Positions 17,468 to 25,730 of a stretch of 64,000 nt of DNA are shown piece by piece. Below the pieces are notes generated by a model. That model had not been told where the DNA came from. It was given only the letters and a program-made list of their open reading frames with translations, and did not search any database. Source of the DNA: Paludibacteraceae bacterium. Its GTDB lineage: Bacteria; Bacteroidota; Bacteroidia; Bacteroidales; Paludibacteraceae. The DNA lies in the NCBI GenBank assembly GCA_024693065.1, contig JAILLP010000009.1, forward strand, positions 37,534 to 101,533, written 5' to 3'. The translations under genes were made by a program, and so were the position numbers. The number at the start of each line of letters is the position of its first letter. Position 1 is the stretch's first letter.

Positions 17468-17845
17468 ATGCAAGAAATTGGCTTAAAAGGTAGACATCAT
17501 ATACCTTTAACGGCAAAAACTTGCAAAAACAAAGGGCAATTCCTCACCTATTTCACCAAGCTATTTGTAGAGGAAGTTACGTACAATATTCGTTTCCTCA
17601 CAGAACGAGGGAATAATGTATGGTGGTTCGATGGTGAGCGAGTGAACTTCCGCAGCGACTCAACAAGCAAGATCCTCAATCTTATGTATGCCGCCCCAGA
17701 CATCACAATTCAGAAGCTATCAATTGAGGTGGGTATCAACGTTGCAGCCGTAAACAAGCAACTGAAGCAGCTGACCACCAAAGGCTACATACAACGAGTA
17801 GAGAAAGATGGCACATGGCGACTAATTATCACGCCATCGGTATAA
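17468..17845 (+). CDS. Winged helix-turn-helix protein (possibly a truncated larger gene)
   Basis: A 125-residue protein. Residues 68-120 form a winged helix (ITIQKLSIEVGINVAAVNKQ, then LTTKGYIQRVEKDGTWRLI) of the type found at the C-terminus of Fic and RecG-like regulators. The N-terminal half (FLTYFTKLFVEEVTYNIRFL) is not recognised. It may be a free regulator or the surviving 3' part of a longer gene; the remnant at 17155 shows that similar genes have decayed here. Confidence 0.5.
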   Translation: MQEIGLKGRHHIPLTAKTCKNKGQFLTYFTKLFVEEVTYNIRFLTERGNNVWWFDGERVNFRSDSTSKILNLMYAAPDITIQKLSIEVGINVAAVNKQLKQLTTKGYIQRVEKDGTWRLIITPSV

Positions 17846-17973
17846 ATTTAGCACGGAATACAGACATCATCCAACCACTTTCCGACCGGTCCCCAAATCC
17901 ATGATCAATCCGTCTATATGATACTTGGAATTAAGCGCGGGAACATGCTTATGAAAAAATCACACGCAATTTC

Positions 17974-18002
17974 TTGATATTAAAAAATATACTCTAACTT
18001 TG
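17974..18002 (+). promoter_or_regulatory. Candidate promoter, distal to the STAND operon
   Basis: TTG (17974-17976), 18 bases, TAACTTTG (17995-18002). Its upstream part TTCTTGATATTAAAAA is repeated exactly in the promoter at 24654-24669. A transcript would have a leader of about 250 nt without an ORF. Confidence 0.55.
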
Positions 18003-18216
18003 TAAAGTGTCTGTTATTGAGAACATATAATCAGTCGCTACTATATAACATATGAGAAATTACAATCTTGTAACAAAGAACTTGTCTTTACAATATAAAT
18101 AAATGGCAATGCTATTTCAATTAAACATACATATGCAATGTTAGAGCAATGATAAGACTGCCTAACAACATTGAAACAGTAAAAAAATAGGAAAACGAAT
18201 GGTGATAAATATGTAA

Positions 18217-18249
18217 TTGGGCATTTAATATTTCTTTGATATAGCTTTG
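18217..18249 (+). promoter_or_regulatory. Candidate proximal promoter of the STAND operon
   Basis: TTG (18217-18219), 22 bases, TAGCTTTG (18242-18249), 14 nt before the start codon at 18264. Confidence 0.45.
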
Positions 18250-18263
18250 TAAAAATATACGCA

Positions 18264-21125
18264 ATGAACTATCAATATAAAATATTCTATTCTTGGCAGT
18301 CAGACAATATAGTTGCAAAAAAAACTTTAAGAAAAGCATTACAAACTGTTGTAAAACAGTTAAAGGAGGAAAATATCTCCATAGAAATAGTTGAAGGAGG
18401 AGGTGGTGAGGGATTTATAAGCATTGAGGATGCTGTAAGAATGAAAATTCAAAAGTGCGACATCTTTGTTGGCGATGTAACTCCCGTTGGAAATGTGGCG
18501 ATGAAAGATAAACTGCTTCCTAATGCTAATGTGATGTATGAAATGGGAATAGCAACCGAGAGTATGACTGCGGACAGAATTATTGCAGTAGTTATGGCGG
18601 GAGATTGGAAGATAGAACACATGCCTTTTGACTTTAATCATTATTCCATGGTCTATTTTAAAGAAAATAAAGAAAACCACATAAAGGAACTTACAGACAA
18701 AATAAAGAATAGAATAAAAGAGACAGATAAAATAACAAGAAGAATTAACAATCGTTTCTTCTCCAAACATCTATTAAACAGAAATATTGAGTCAGGGAAA
18801 TACCTGCCGGCAACTTTTCTCGAGAACAGAAATGCAAAAGAGAAAGCGAGAATATTTTCCGTTCCATATAAAATGTATTCGTATTTGTTTGGAGAACTCG
18901 CTAAAATGAGTTTTGCAGTATACAATAGGAAACGGAAGCGTCAAGGACAGGGGAAAGATTTCGTTTTAGACCTTACGAAGTGGGATATAAAGGGTAAAAC
19001 TATAGATATAGACAAGTTACAAGATACGACTTGTAACCTTTTGTCTTTTTTGAAATCCAATGTGAATAAATTGGGTCAGGACAATCTAGGACACTTAACC
19101 TCTTGGAAAATAACAAGAATCATCGAAAAGATCGAATTGTTGAATAAAAAAATCTTGATTATGATTTCCGATGCAGGACAGGGCAAAACAAATTTTGTGT
19201 GTGACTTGGTTCATAACCTCTTTATACCAGAAGAAATACCATATGTGTTTGTCAATGCATATGAGTTGCTTGCGGAACAACCCTCAGAAGGAATTGCCCA
19301 TGAGTATAATTATATAGGAGATGGATCTTTGGAATCCGTTATTTTGGAAGCAGAAAGATTATGCCAACAAAAGTTGCAATATTTTATCGTTGTGATCGAT
19401 GGTTTGAATGAAAACATTCATCAAAGGTTATTTAGAAATAATCTTAATAGAGTTCTTGGAGCATTAGTTGACTATCACCATGTAAAAGTGATATTGACTT
19501 GTAGAAAAACTTTTTATGAACAAAATTATGAAAGTCTTCGAGACACATTCATAGATAATATAACCGAAGTGTCATTAGAAACTAAACATAACGATGGTAA
19601 GATGGAAGAGAATGAAAAAGATTGTATTATTGAAAGGTATAGTGAATATTTCAAGACAAAAGGTGATCTTAAACCATCACTTAGAGAAGAACTATTGGGG
19701 AACAAATTACTAATGAGAATCTTTTTTGAAACAAATCGTGACCAAAATGTGTCTAATCAAGATTTTGTCGACAGACTAGATTTATATGAGAAATACTTCC
19801 ATTTACTTTGTGATAAAATACAGAAAGTTATAGAACAAAGTTCTCCTGTCTCCAATATCTCCAGTGTGGCTGCAAATACTTTTGAGAATATAATTCAATG
19901 GATGATTAATAATAACTGCTTCCGCAATTTGCCATATGAGGATGTTGTGAAAATACTTCCACACAATGAGAACCAATACTTTGAGAGTTTTCTTAATGCC
20001 AATTTAATATTAAGGCATGATTCTATAGGGACTGGTCGATCAGATTCGGATGTGATAAATTTCACATTTGAAGAGATACGAGATTTCCTTACGATCAAAT
20101 ATCTTTTTGATAAAATATATTCAACAGACAAGAATAAATTTTGGTCATTAGTAGATAAATTTACCGAATCACAAAACAATCAAGCAGAAGGAATAAAAAG
20201 ATACCTATTCCTTTATGCAAAAAATAATGCTCGTAATGACATTCTCATTGTGTTGAAAACCAAGGAATGGTATAAGGACACTTTCAACGACTATATTTGG
20301 GAGGTAAAAGACGAACAACAAACGAATGACGATGTTGATTTGGTTAAGGAGTTAATTCTTAGTAATAACAGAGATACTATTAGATATTTGTCTTTATATC
20401 ATTGGAGTCCAGTTATACACCCTAAAATTAATCTATATACGCTATTTGACGTATTAGATAATATTAATTCAGCTAAAAGAAAGGAAATTTTAGCAATGGC
20501 ATGGGATTATAAAAAAAGATTAAATATTTGGGGTGTCCATGATATTACAGAACGAAGTTACTTCCTTAGAGAGTTAGCAAGAGGAATAAAAAAAAGAAAT
20601 AAAACGAAATATCCTGAGGAAAGAACTGTTTTAGAAAAATATTATCGATATCTGAAAGATACATCAGATAAATTCGTGTTCGATCCGTCAATTGATGACG
20701 ATTCCAATAATGATTCCTTTAATGTAATAGGATATGACTATTGTCATTACCTCATGACTGTACATAAGGGTACTAAAAAAGATTTTCTAAAGCGAGCAGG
20801 GGTACGGAAAGGTTTTGCTAAGAAAATGTTTGAAGAGATCTATGATACGATTTTTGAGGAATCTAAAGATGTGGAGGAAATATATAATACATACTACAAG
20901 AAGGAATATCCTAATATTACACAGTTTATATCTATGTATTACTCTATTCCCAAAAAGAAAGTCAAACAATATACAGATGCCATTGAAACAGGTAACTATC
21001 GTATAATTGACTTCTCCAGTTTAGATTATGGTAATAGTTCTATTGAGGAATTGTTTTCGAGTGATGAAATGTTTATTAAATTATATAACTGGTTAAATTG
21101 GAAGGACGATGAAAATAAAAACTGA
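18264..21125 (+). CDS. TIR-like domain fused to a STAND NTPase, putative anti-phage sensor
   Basis: A 953-residue protein. Residues 1-150 form a TIR-like/nucleotide-binding domain: KIFYSWQSDN at the start, KIQKCDIFVGDVTPV, then LPNANVMYEMGIA, whose Glu sits where TIR NADases have their catalytic residue, and MPFDFNHYSMVYF. Residues about 290-440 are a P-loop module with Walker A ISDAGQGKTNFV and Walker B FIVVIDGLNEN, the DGLNE form typical of STAND NTPases. The remaining 500 residues are helical with no family I recognise and would be the sensor part. Effector-STAND-sensor is the architecture of Avs-type and NACHT defence proteins; the function is inferred. It is AT-rich, first of three overlapping genes. 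Confidence 0.75.
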   Translation: MNYQYKIFYSWQSDNIVAKKTLRKALQTVVKQLKEENISIEIVEGGGGEGFISIEDAVRMKIQKCDIFVGDVTPVGNVAMKDKLLPNANVMYEMGIATESMTADRIIAVVMAGDWKIEHMPFDFNHYSMVYFKENKENHIKELTDKIKNRIKETDKITRRINNRFFSKHLLNRNIESGKYLPATFLENRNAKEKARIFSVPYKMYSYLFGELAKMSFAVYNRKRKRQGQGKDFVLDLTKWDIKGKTIDIDKLQDTTCNLLSFLKSNVNKLGQDNLGHLTSWKITRIIEKIELLNKKILIMISDAGQGKTNFVCDLVHNLFIPEEIPYVFVNAYELLAEQPSEGIAHEYNYIGDGSLESVILEAERLCQQKLQYFIVVIDGLNENIHQRLFRNNLNRVLGALVDYHHVKVILTCRKTFYEQNYESLRDTFIDNITEVSLETKHNDGKMEENEKDCIIERYSEYFKTKGDLKPSLREELLGNKLLMRIFFETNRDQNVSNQDFVDRLDLYEKYFHLLCDKIQKVIEQSSPVSNISSVAANTFENIIQWMINNNCFRNLPYEDVVKILPHNENQYFESFLNANLILRHDSIGTGRSDSDVINFTFEEIRDFLTIKYLFDKIYSTDKNKFWSLVDKFTESQNNQAEGIKRYLFLYAKNNARNDILIVLKTKEWYKDTFNDYIWEVKDEQQTNDDVDLVKELILSNNRDTIRYLSLYHWSPVIHPKINLYTLFDVLDNINSAKRKEILAMAWDYKKRLNIWGVHDITERSYFLRELARGIKKRNKTKYPEERTVLEKYYRYLKDTSDKFVFDPSIDDDSNNDSFNVIGYDYCHYLMTVHKGTKKDFLKRAGVRKGFAKKMFEEIYDTIFEESKDVEEIYNTYYKKEYPNITQFISMYYSIPKKKVKQYTDAIETGNYRIIDFSSLDYGNSSIEELFSSDEMFIKLYNWLNWKDDENKN

Positions 21126-21525
21126 TTATATAACCAATAGCTCATCAACATGTTTCGTCTTGATGAAAAAGGGGAATATTTTGTTGGATGATTTTATTAG
21201 CGCTGTAGGTATAGAAGCTAATTCTAGGTTTTATGATATTTTTAAGAGATTATTCGAACTTTGTTTTGAGGATTTAACTCCCATAAAAGAATTCGTAGCT
21301 ACCGACAAGTGGAATTCAAACAGAAATTCTGTTGAAGAGTACATAAAAAACATATTTTCTGAAGAAACGTTGAAACGAATAAAAGATGCTGAAAAAAAAG
21401 GGTTTAATATATATATGGGAAGACTATATAGTGACAATGACGTAATAGAGTCTTATTTTTGCACATCTGATTTCGTTATAGAAACGCCTAATTTAATTAT
21501 TGACGCTACTAATGATGGATGGTAA
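21109..21525 (+). CDS. Small protein with N-terminal TNSSS motif, putative radical SAM substrate
   Basis: A 138-residue protein beginning MKIKTDYITNSSSTCFVLMK. Short proteins opening with K(I/V)(K/R)(T/S)D(F/Y)(V/I)TNSSS occur in several bacterial phyla by my recollection, without a known function. The rest is mixed alpha/beta without a recognised domain; two Cys residues (Cys15 and one near residue 122) are present. The gene starts inside the STAND NTPase gene (17-bp overlap) and ends inside the radical SAM gene (14-bp overlap). That order suggests it is either the protein modified by the next gene product or an adaptor of the NTPase. Neither is shown by sequence alone. Confidence 0.6.
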   Translation: MKIKTDYITNSSSTCFVLMKKGNILLDDFISAVGIEANSRFYDIFKRLFELCFEDLTPIKEFVATDKWNSNRNSVEEYIKNIFSEETLKRIKDAEKKGFNIYMGRLYSDNDVIESYFCTSDFVIETPNLIIDATNDGW

Positions 21526-22549
21526 TTTGATTATAAAAAATCATTTTGAACAGCACTATAGAACGTTGTTTCATCAAGGTTCTGGATTCTTTGTCAGGAA
21601 AGAAGACGAAGGATACCCAGAGCCCACATGGTCGGCAGATGGACCTGAGTTGATTGATTTGTCTATTACAAGCTATTGCCAGAGATCATGTTCGTTCTGT
21701 TACAGAGAGGCTAATGCAACGAACTATCGACACCTTAGTGTAGAAGATATTTCTTCTGTCATTGAGCAAGCTAAAGACTGTGGAACATTGCAGATAGCTT
21801 TGGGTGGTGGTAATCCTAACGAACATCCTCGATTTGTGGAAATTGTAAAATTAATTAGAGAATATGGTATTGTTCCATCATACACAACAAATGGTGATGG
21901 TATAAATGACAGCGTTTTAAAGGCAACAGCAGATTTTTGCGGAGCAATGGCTGTAAGCGTTTATACACCCTATGATAAAACTTATTACGAAAAGATTTTA
22001 AGGAGAATCAGAAGTTATGGAATTAAGATAAATTTACATGCCATTATAAGGAATGACACATTAGATATCTGGACTGACTGGTTATTAAATCCTCCTGCTT
22101 TTATAGATTGTGTAAACGCTGTAGTATTTCTAAATTATAAACCTATTGGGAAATGTGGTGATTATTTTGTGCCTTCAGATAAGATAAAAATTGAAAAATT
22201 TTTTAGGGCTGCAAATGACTGCAAATGTGTTAAGGTGGGATTTGATAGTTGTAGTATTTCCGGCATTGTACAATGGATGAATGTTCCCGAAGTGTTAATA
22301 GAGTCATGTGAAGCCTCACGCTTTTCTTGTTTTATTAGTGAAGATTTGAAAATGTATCCATGTTCATTTATGGTTGGAAAAGATTGGTATGGGGATTTAA
22401 GAACGCAATCTTTAATCGAGATTTGGCAAAATAATCCATATTTCTGTAAATATAGGGAAAATGTTTTACCGTTACGATGTCAAAATTGTCTACATTCAAC
22501 CGTTTGCAAGGGTGGATGTAAGTTTTTGGAACAAATTAACTTTTGTTAA
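21512..22549 (+). CDS. Radical SAM/SPASM-domain protein
   Basis: About 345 residues. The [4Fe-4S]-SAM motif is CQRSCSFC (CxxxCxxC), followed by the SAM-binding-type ALGGGNPNEHP and a TIM-barrel-like core. The C-terminus is a SPASM-type auxiliary cluster domain: CFISEDLKMYPCSF, then CQNCLHSTVCKGGC. Such enzymes mature ribosomal peptides or proteins (thioether, C-C or decarboxylation chemistry). I prefer ATG 21512 or 21515; TTG 21500 also opens the frame. It is the last gene of the overlapping trio, and the DNA is equally AT-rich. Confidence 0.85.
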   Translation: MMDGNLIIKNHFEQHYRTLFHQGSGFFVRKEDEGYPEPTWSADGPELIDLSITSYCQRSCSFCYREANATNYRHLSVEDISSVIEQAKDCGTLQIALGGGNPNEHPRFVEIVKLIREYGIVPSYTTNGDGINDSVLKATADFCGAMAVSVYTPYDKTYYEKILRRIRSYGIKINLHAIIRNDTLDIWTDWLLNPPAFIDCVNAVVFLNYKPIGKCGDYFVPSDKIKIEKFFRAANDCKCVKVGFDSCSISGIVQWMNVPEVLIESCEASRFSCFISEDLKMYPCSFMVGKDWYGDLRTQSLIEIWQNNPYFCKYRENVLPLRCQNCLHSTVCKGGCKFLEQINFC

Positions 22550-22834
22550 ACAATGGCTCCAATCAAACTATGATTTCATATATCGAAGATTTTCAAATAG
22601 AAAACATCTTTCACCATAATATCCAAAAACCATTACTGTAATACTCATTCAGAATTTTTAATCATCATAATAATACATTTTTGTTTCTAAAAGCATTATC
22701 GCCATGATGTTGTCGTATTCTCTCTATATTTCACACCGTCAAAAGAAGAGACATCTTATTACAAATTGGGGATAATATTGAAAAGCTATTCCATAAAGGT
22801 GCATTTGAGATATGATGTTACATATGCCTTCACC

Positions 22835-23077
22835 CTACCCAATAGCAATAGTCTTCACCCCAATCCCATAATGGTTTGATTCGTATCGATACCTTTCCAC
22901 GACAATGTGGTAGTTGAGATGGTACTCTGATGCTAATTGCGCAAGTTTCTTTAAGATATACTGATTCGACAAACTCTTGGTGCCTGCGGACATCAACTTG
23001 CTCCATGTATCCCTTGGAATGAGAATGTCTTCGGCGAATCTGTTCGCCTCTTTCTCTAGCTTGTTTTCTCGGGAATA
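22835..23077 (-). pseudogene. C-terminal fragment of an ImmA/IrrE-type metallopeptidase
   Basis: The minus strand reads KLEKEANRFAEDILIPRDTW and continues through LAQLASEYHLNYHIVVERYR to a stop. This is the conserved end of ImmA/IrrE domains found in HigA-type antitoxin fusions. The HExxH part and start are absent. The surrounding 22550-22834 has no gene I can support. Confidence 0.6.
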
Positions 23078-23092
23078 GGTTTCGTCCGAAGA

Positions 23093-23137
23093 AACGGCAA
23101 CGGGCTACCTCACGCACGAGGCATGCAGATGTACTGT
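23093..23137 (+). pseudogene. Fragment of the PNPOx-fold gene
   Basis: This reads NGNGLPHARGMQMY, matching NDNGQPHVRGILMY of the intact gene at 15131 (bases about 15192-15236) with most third positions conserved. It directly abuts the ImmA/IrrE fragment, marking an old recombination junction. Confidence 0.5.
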
Positions 23138-23181
23138 TCCCTATGCGGCAAGGCAAGTTGATAGGCTCCTATTGCTTGAAG

Positions 23182-24366
23182 TTATAAGGCATCAAAGAAG
23201 TTACCCCAGTCCTTCCAACTCACGTAGTATATGTCATTTATTTTGCAAGACAAATCACCTAAATACAACACTGTTCCCTCGCATTGAGGGTCTGAACGCA
23301 GATCAATGTATTTACGGATATTCTCAGACAATTTCTTTTCCGCATCACTCGAACTTTTTATTTCGATGGCAAAAGAATGTTTCCAGTCAGCTATGATGTC
23401 AACCTCAAATCCCTTGCTGTCCCGGAAATAAGTCAGGTTAGCCTTTTTCGCCTTGTTCAGCCTTGTTTTCAGCAACTCGGACACGGCAAATGTTTCAACA
23501 ATGGCCCCTTTGCTGAGACTTAGAATCAAATCAGATACCGTTTCTATGCGTAGCAAATGACAAAGCAAGCCAGTATCGACGAAATATAATTTAGGCGTTT
23601 TGACGATTGATTTCCCAAGGTTGTTTGTGTCAGGTTCCAAGAAGTGGATAATGTAAGATGACTCCAATATCGAAAGCCAGCTTTTGATCGTAGGCGATGA
23701 CAGACCTAATTTTTTCGAGATGCTTTCCATGGAAACCATTTGACCGCTATAGGTGGCACAAATCTGGATAAACTGCCTGAACAAAGAAAGATTACCTGCA
23801 TTTATTAAATCCTTCACATCGTAATCCAAATATGTATCGATATAGCTTTCGAACCAATCCTCTTTTATGAAATGTCTACGAGAGTCGTGCAATGGAGGGT
23901 AAAAGCCTTTGAGAATCATGTCGTAAGGAGTCTCGAACGATTCTGAAGTGGAGCTCACCTCAGCGATCGAGAGCGGTAATAATTTCAAAAAGGCAGCCCG
24001 TCCAGCCAAAGAGTCCGACATGTTTTCTTTTAGCTTAAACTGGCTGGAACCTGTAAGGATGAATGATCCAGGCTCCATGTCTTTGTTGTCCACAAAATAT
24101 TTTACCGCATCGAAGATTTCGGGCACCTTCTGTGCTTCGTCAATAATGGCACCGTCAGGGAACGCCTGTAAAAAGTCCTTAGGATTTGACATTGCAAGTT
24201 CACGAAGGCTTTTGTCATCAAAGGTGACATATTGTTTCTGAGGGAACGTCATCTTTGCCAATGTCGACTTCCCACTTTGCCGAGGCCCTGTTAGTCCCAC
24301 GATGGGGAACTGGGAAGCGAGTCTCAGCAAAGCCTCACGAGCACTTCTATTTATATACATACCCAT
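23182..24366 (-). CDS. DUF4143-family AAA ATPase
   Basis: A 394-residue protein with Walker A LTGPRQSGKSTLAK (about residue 25), Walker B GAIIDEAQKVP, sensor LTGSSQFKL, a central winged helix (ISKKLGLSSPTIKSWLSILE) and the C-terminal DUF4143 nuclease-like domain with FEVDIIAD and FAIEIKSS, an apparently intact D...ExK-like pair. The family is widespread; its biological role is open. The promoter overlaps four direct repeats of 23 bp. A second Met two codons in (24360) is an alternative start. It is a divergent paralogue of the ATPase at 8442. Confidence 0.92.
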   Translation of the reverse strand: MGMYINRSAREALLRLASQFPIVGLTGPRQSGKSTLAKMTFPQKQYVTFDDKSLRELAMSNPKDFLQAFPDGAIIDEAQKVPEIFDAVKYFVDNKDMEPGSFILTGSSQFKLKENMSDSLAGRAAFLKLLPLSIAEVSSTSESFETPYDMILKGFYPPLHDSRRHFIKEDWFESYIDTYLDYDVKDLINAGNLSLFRQFIQICATYSGQMVSMESISKKLGLSSPTIKSWLSILESSYIIHFLEPDTNNLGKSIVKTPKLYFVDTGLLCHLLRIETVSDLILSLSKGAIVETFAVSELLKTRLNKAKKANLTYFRDSKGFEVDIIADWKHSFAIEIKSSSDAEKKLSENIRKYIDLRSDPQCEGTVLYLGDLSCKINDIYYVSWKDWGNFFDAL

Positions 24367-24388
24367 TGCATTTTTGTTATTTCAGAAG

Positions 24389-24396
24389 CAAATATA
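24389..24396 (-). promoter_or_regulatory. -7 box of the DUF4143 ATPase gene
   Basis: On the minus strand TATATTTG lies 22 nt before the start codon. No -33 TTG is correctly spaced; that region is occupied by the first two repeats, so activator dependence or repression is likely. Confidence 0.6.
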
Positions 24397-24399
24397 GTA

Positions 24400-24482
24400 A
24401 AAATCTAAAGTTTGACATAGTAAAAATCTAAAGTTTTGTATGGTGAAAATCTAAAGTTTAGGGTGGTGAAAATCTAAAGTTT
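24400..24482. repeat. Four direct repeats, 23-bp period, in the ATPase promoter
   Basis: The core AAAATCTAAAGTTT occurs without mismatch at 24400-24413, 24423-24436, 24446-24459 and 24469-24482. The first begins three bases from the -7 box. The rest of 24483-24653 holds only a short hairpin near 24590 (GTAGGC with GCCTAC). Confidence 0.9.
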
Positions 24483-24656
24483 GAGTCATATATAACTAAT
24501 ATACAATCATTTATATTTTGCCATAAAAGAAGCTAAATGGCCTGTCAAAAATGATAAAATCACCCTTATTTCATAGGCTTACATCTTGTAGGCTTTCCCG
24601 CCTACACCAATAGGCAAACAGGGGGAATATGATTACGAATAATTGCATGCATATTC

Positions 24657-24683
24657 TTGATATTAAAAATTCCATTACTTTTG
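24657..24683 (+). promoter_or_regulatory. Candidate promoter of the 24721 gene
   Basis: TTG (24657-24659), 16 bases, TACTTTTG (24676-24683). The 16 bases TTCTTGATATTAAAAA (24654-24669) are identical to the distal promoter of the STAND operon. Confidence 0.6.
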
Positions 24684-24720
24684 TGTTATAACGATGTCTT
24701 TCCGCTAATATAAAGCCACC

Positions 24721-25269
24721 ATGTTACAGATCATCAAAATTGAAGAAGCGAATTACAAGAAGTATTGCAACCTTGATATTGTAGCATTTTCGTATGCTAA
24801 AGCAGGAGCATGTGGAGATGGTGGAAGCGTATGCATTATTGATATAAATGGTCAGATATACTACACCAATTATGCGGACCTCCATGCAAAGCTGAAGTAC
24901 AAACATCTATTGAAAGTCGTACCAACCTTGAAGGATTGCATATTCAACTCTTTTGATCACTTGGCGCCAGAAGGTTGGGTGCCTTTTTACTTGGGTCTCG
25001 GCAACCACTTGACTCTCAAATCGATATACCATGAGTCATTCAAATCCGAAATGGAGAAACGTGGGGTATACGGACCGCCAGACCTATATGTTCACTGGCC
25101 AGGAATGGTATTGAGCATTCTCAGCCACACACAATCAGACATTACCTTGAGAGAGATTTCGGAAGGAGTAGAAAAAGCAGAAACAATCGACGAGGGAACA
25201 TGTTTCCTCTCAAAGATCCGAAAACACATCAAAGATAAATTTGAGGTATTATTTGGAAAGGATAATTGA
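24721..25269 (+). CDS. Conserved-looking hypothetical protein (182 aa)
   Basis: I do not recognise a family. The protein is soluble, has a Gly-rich turn AGACGDGGSVCIID near residue 31 and LAPEGWVPFYLGLGNHLTLK in the middle, and ends in a basic helix (KIRKHIKDKFEVLFGK). It has its own promoter and converges with the HigA-like gene, with stop codons overlapping by 21 bp. A degenerate piece at 15628 resembles its N-terminus. Location in the island and shared promoter sequence with the STAND operon hint at a defence or stress role, which is only inference. Confidence 0.6.
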   Translation: MLQIIKIEEANYKKYCNLDIVAFSYAKAGACGDGGSVCIIDINGQIYYTNYADLHAKLKYKHLLKVVPTLKDCIFNSFDHLAPEGWVPFYLGLGNHLTLKSIYHESFKSEMEKRGVYGPPDLYVHWPGMVLSILSHTQSDITLREISEGVEKAETIDEGTCFLSKIRKHIKDKFEVLFGKDN

Positions 25270-25533
25270 CGAATCAATCTCGTACTGAGACTGCAGGTTT
25301 AGCCAAGACTCAGAAGGGATGTCAAGCGCCACCTCCAATTGGGCCGCAACGGCAGGAGTGATGTTCTCCCCCTTGAGCAACCTGCTCAAATCAGAAAGCT
25401 TCATCCCCATCCTGAAAGCCAACTCCTTCTGCGACATTCCTCTCGCTTTTATCTCATCCTTAACGATTTCCGTAGGATGGACCGCTGCGAATGGAATATG
25501 TTCCGTATATTTATTTGTCTCCATAATATTCAT
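25249..25533 (-). CDS. HigA-family antitoxin / XRE regulator
   Basis: A 94-residue helix-turn-helix protein: HPTEIVKDEIKARGMSQKEL, then LSRLLKGENITPAVAAQLEV and SWLNLQSQYE, the HigA-type pattern. Many relatives continue into an ImmA/IrrE metallopeptidase domain; here the frame stops after ten more residues, and an ImmA/IrrE fragment lies 2.2 kb away on the same strand. No toxin gene is next to it, so it is an orphan antitoxin or a shortened regulator. Confidence 0.75.
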   Translation of the reverse strand: MNIMETNKYTEHIPFAAVHPTEIVKDEIKARGMSQKELAFRMGMKLSDLSRLLKGENITPAVAAQLEVALDIPSESWLNLQSQYEIDSSIILSK

Positions 25534-25679
25534 AGAAAAATAAGTTAAAAACTATGGGAGAAATTCCTCCGTAAAAATTTTGTGTAAAATTAATACTTTA
25601 CATAGTCATTGCCAAATCTTACGCAACAAAACTGTAATTTATTCTTCCCCCGCACCCGTACTTCTCGCCATAAAAACAA

Positions 25680-25687
25680 TATATTTG
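25680..25687 (+). promoter_or_regulatory. Candidate -7 box TATATTTG of the DUF1848 gene
   Basis: TATATTTG, 43 nt before the start codon at 25731. No clear TTG upstream. Confidence 0.45.
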
Positions 25688-25730
25688 CATGTAAATATCC
25701 TAAGAATAGCCCGAAAACCAGCCACACCCC

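Noticed and set aside
21500..21511. TTG start for the radical SAM gene
   Set aside because: Two ATG codons follow within 15 bases; the TTG adds only TLL before them and gives no extra domain. Kept only as an alternative.
24400..24482. CRISPR array
   Set aside because: Four regular repeats, but the spacers are only 9 bp, the period is 23 bp, there is no cas gene, and the repeats abut a -7 box; they are promoter iterons. The 33-bp repeats elsewhere likewise have no unique spacers of CRISPR size.
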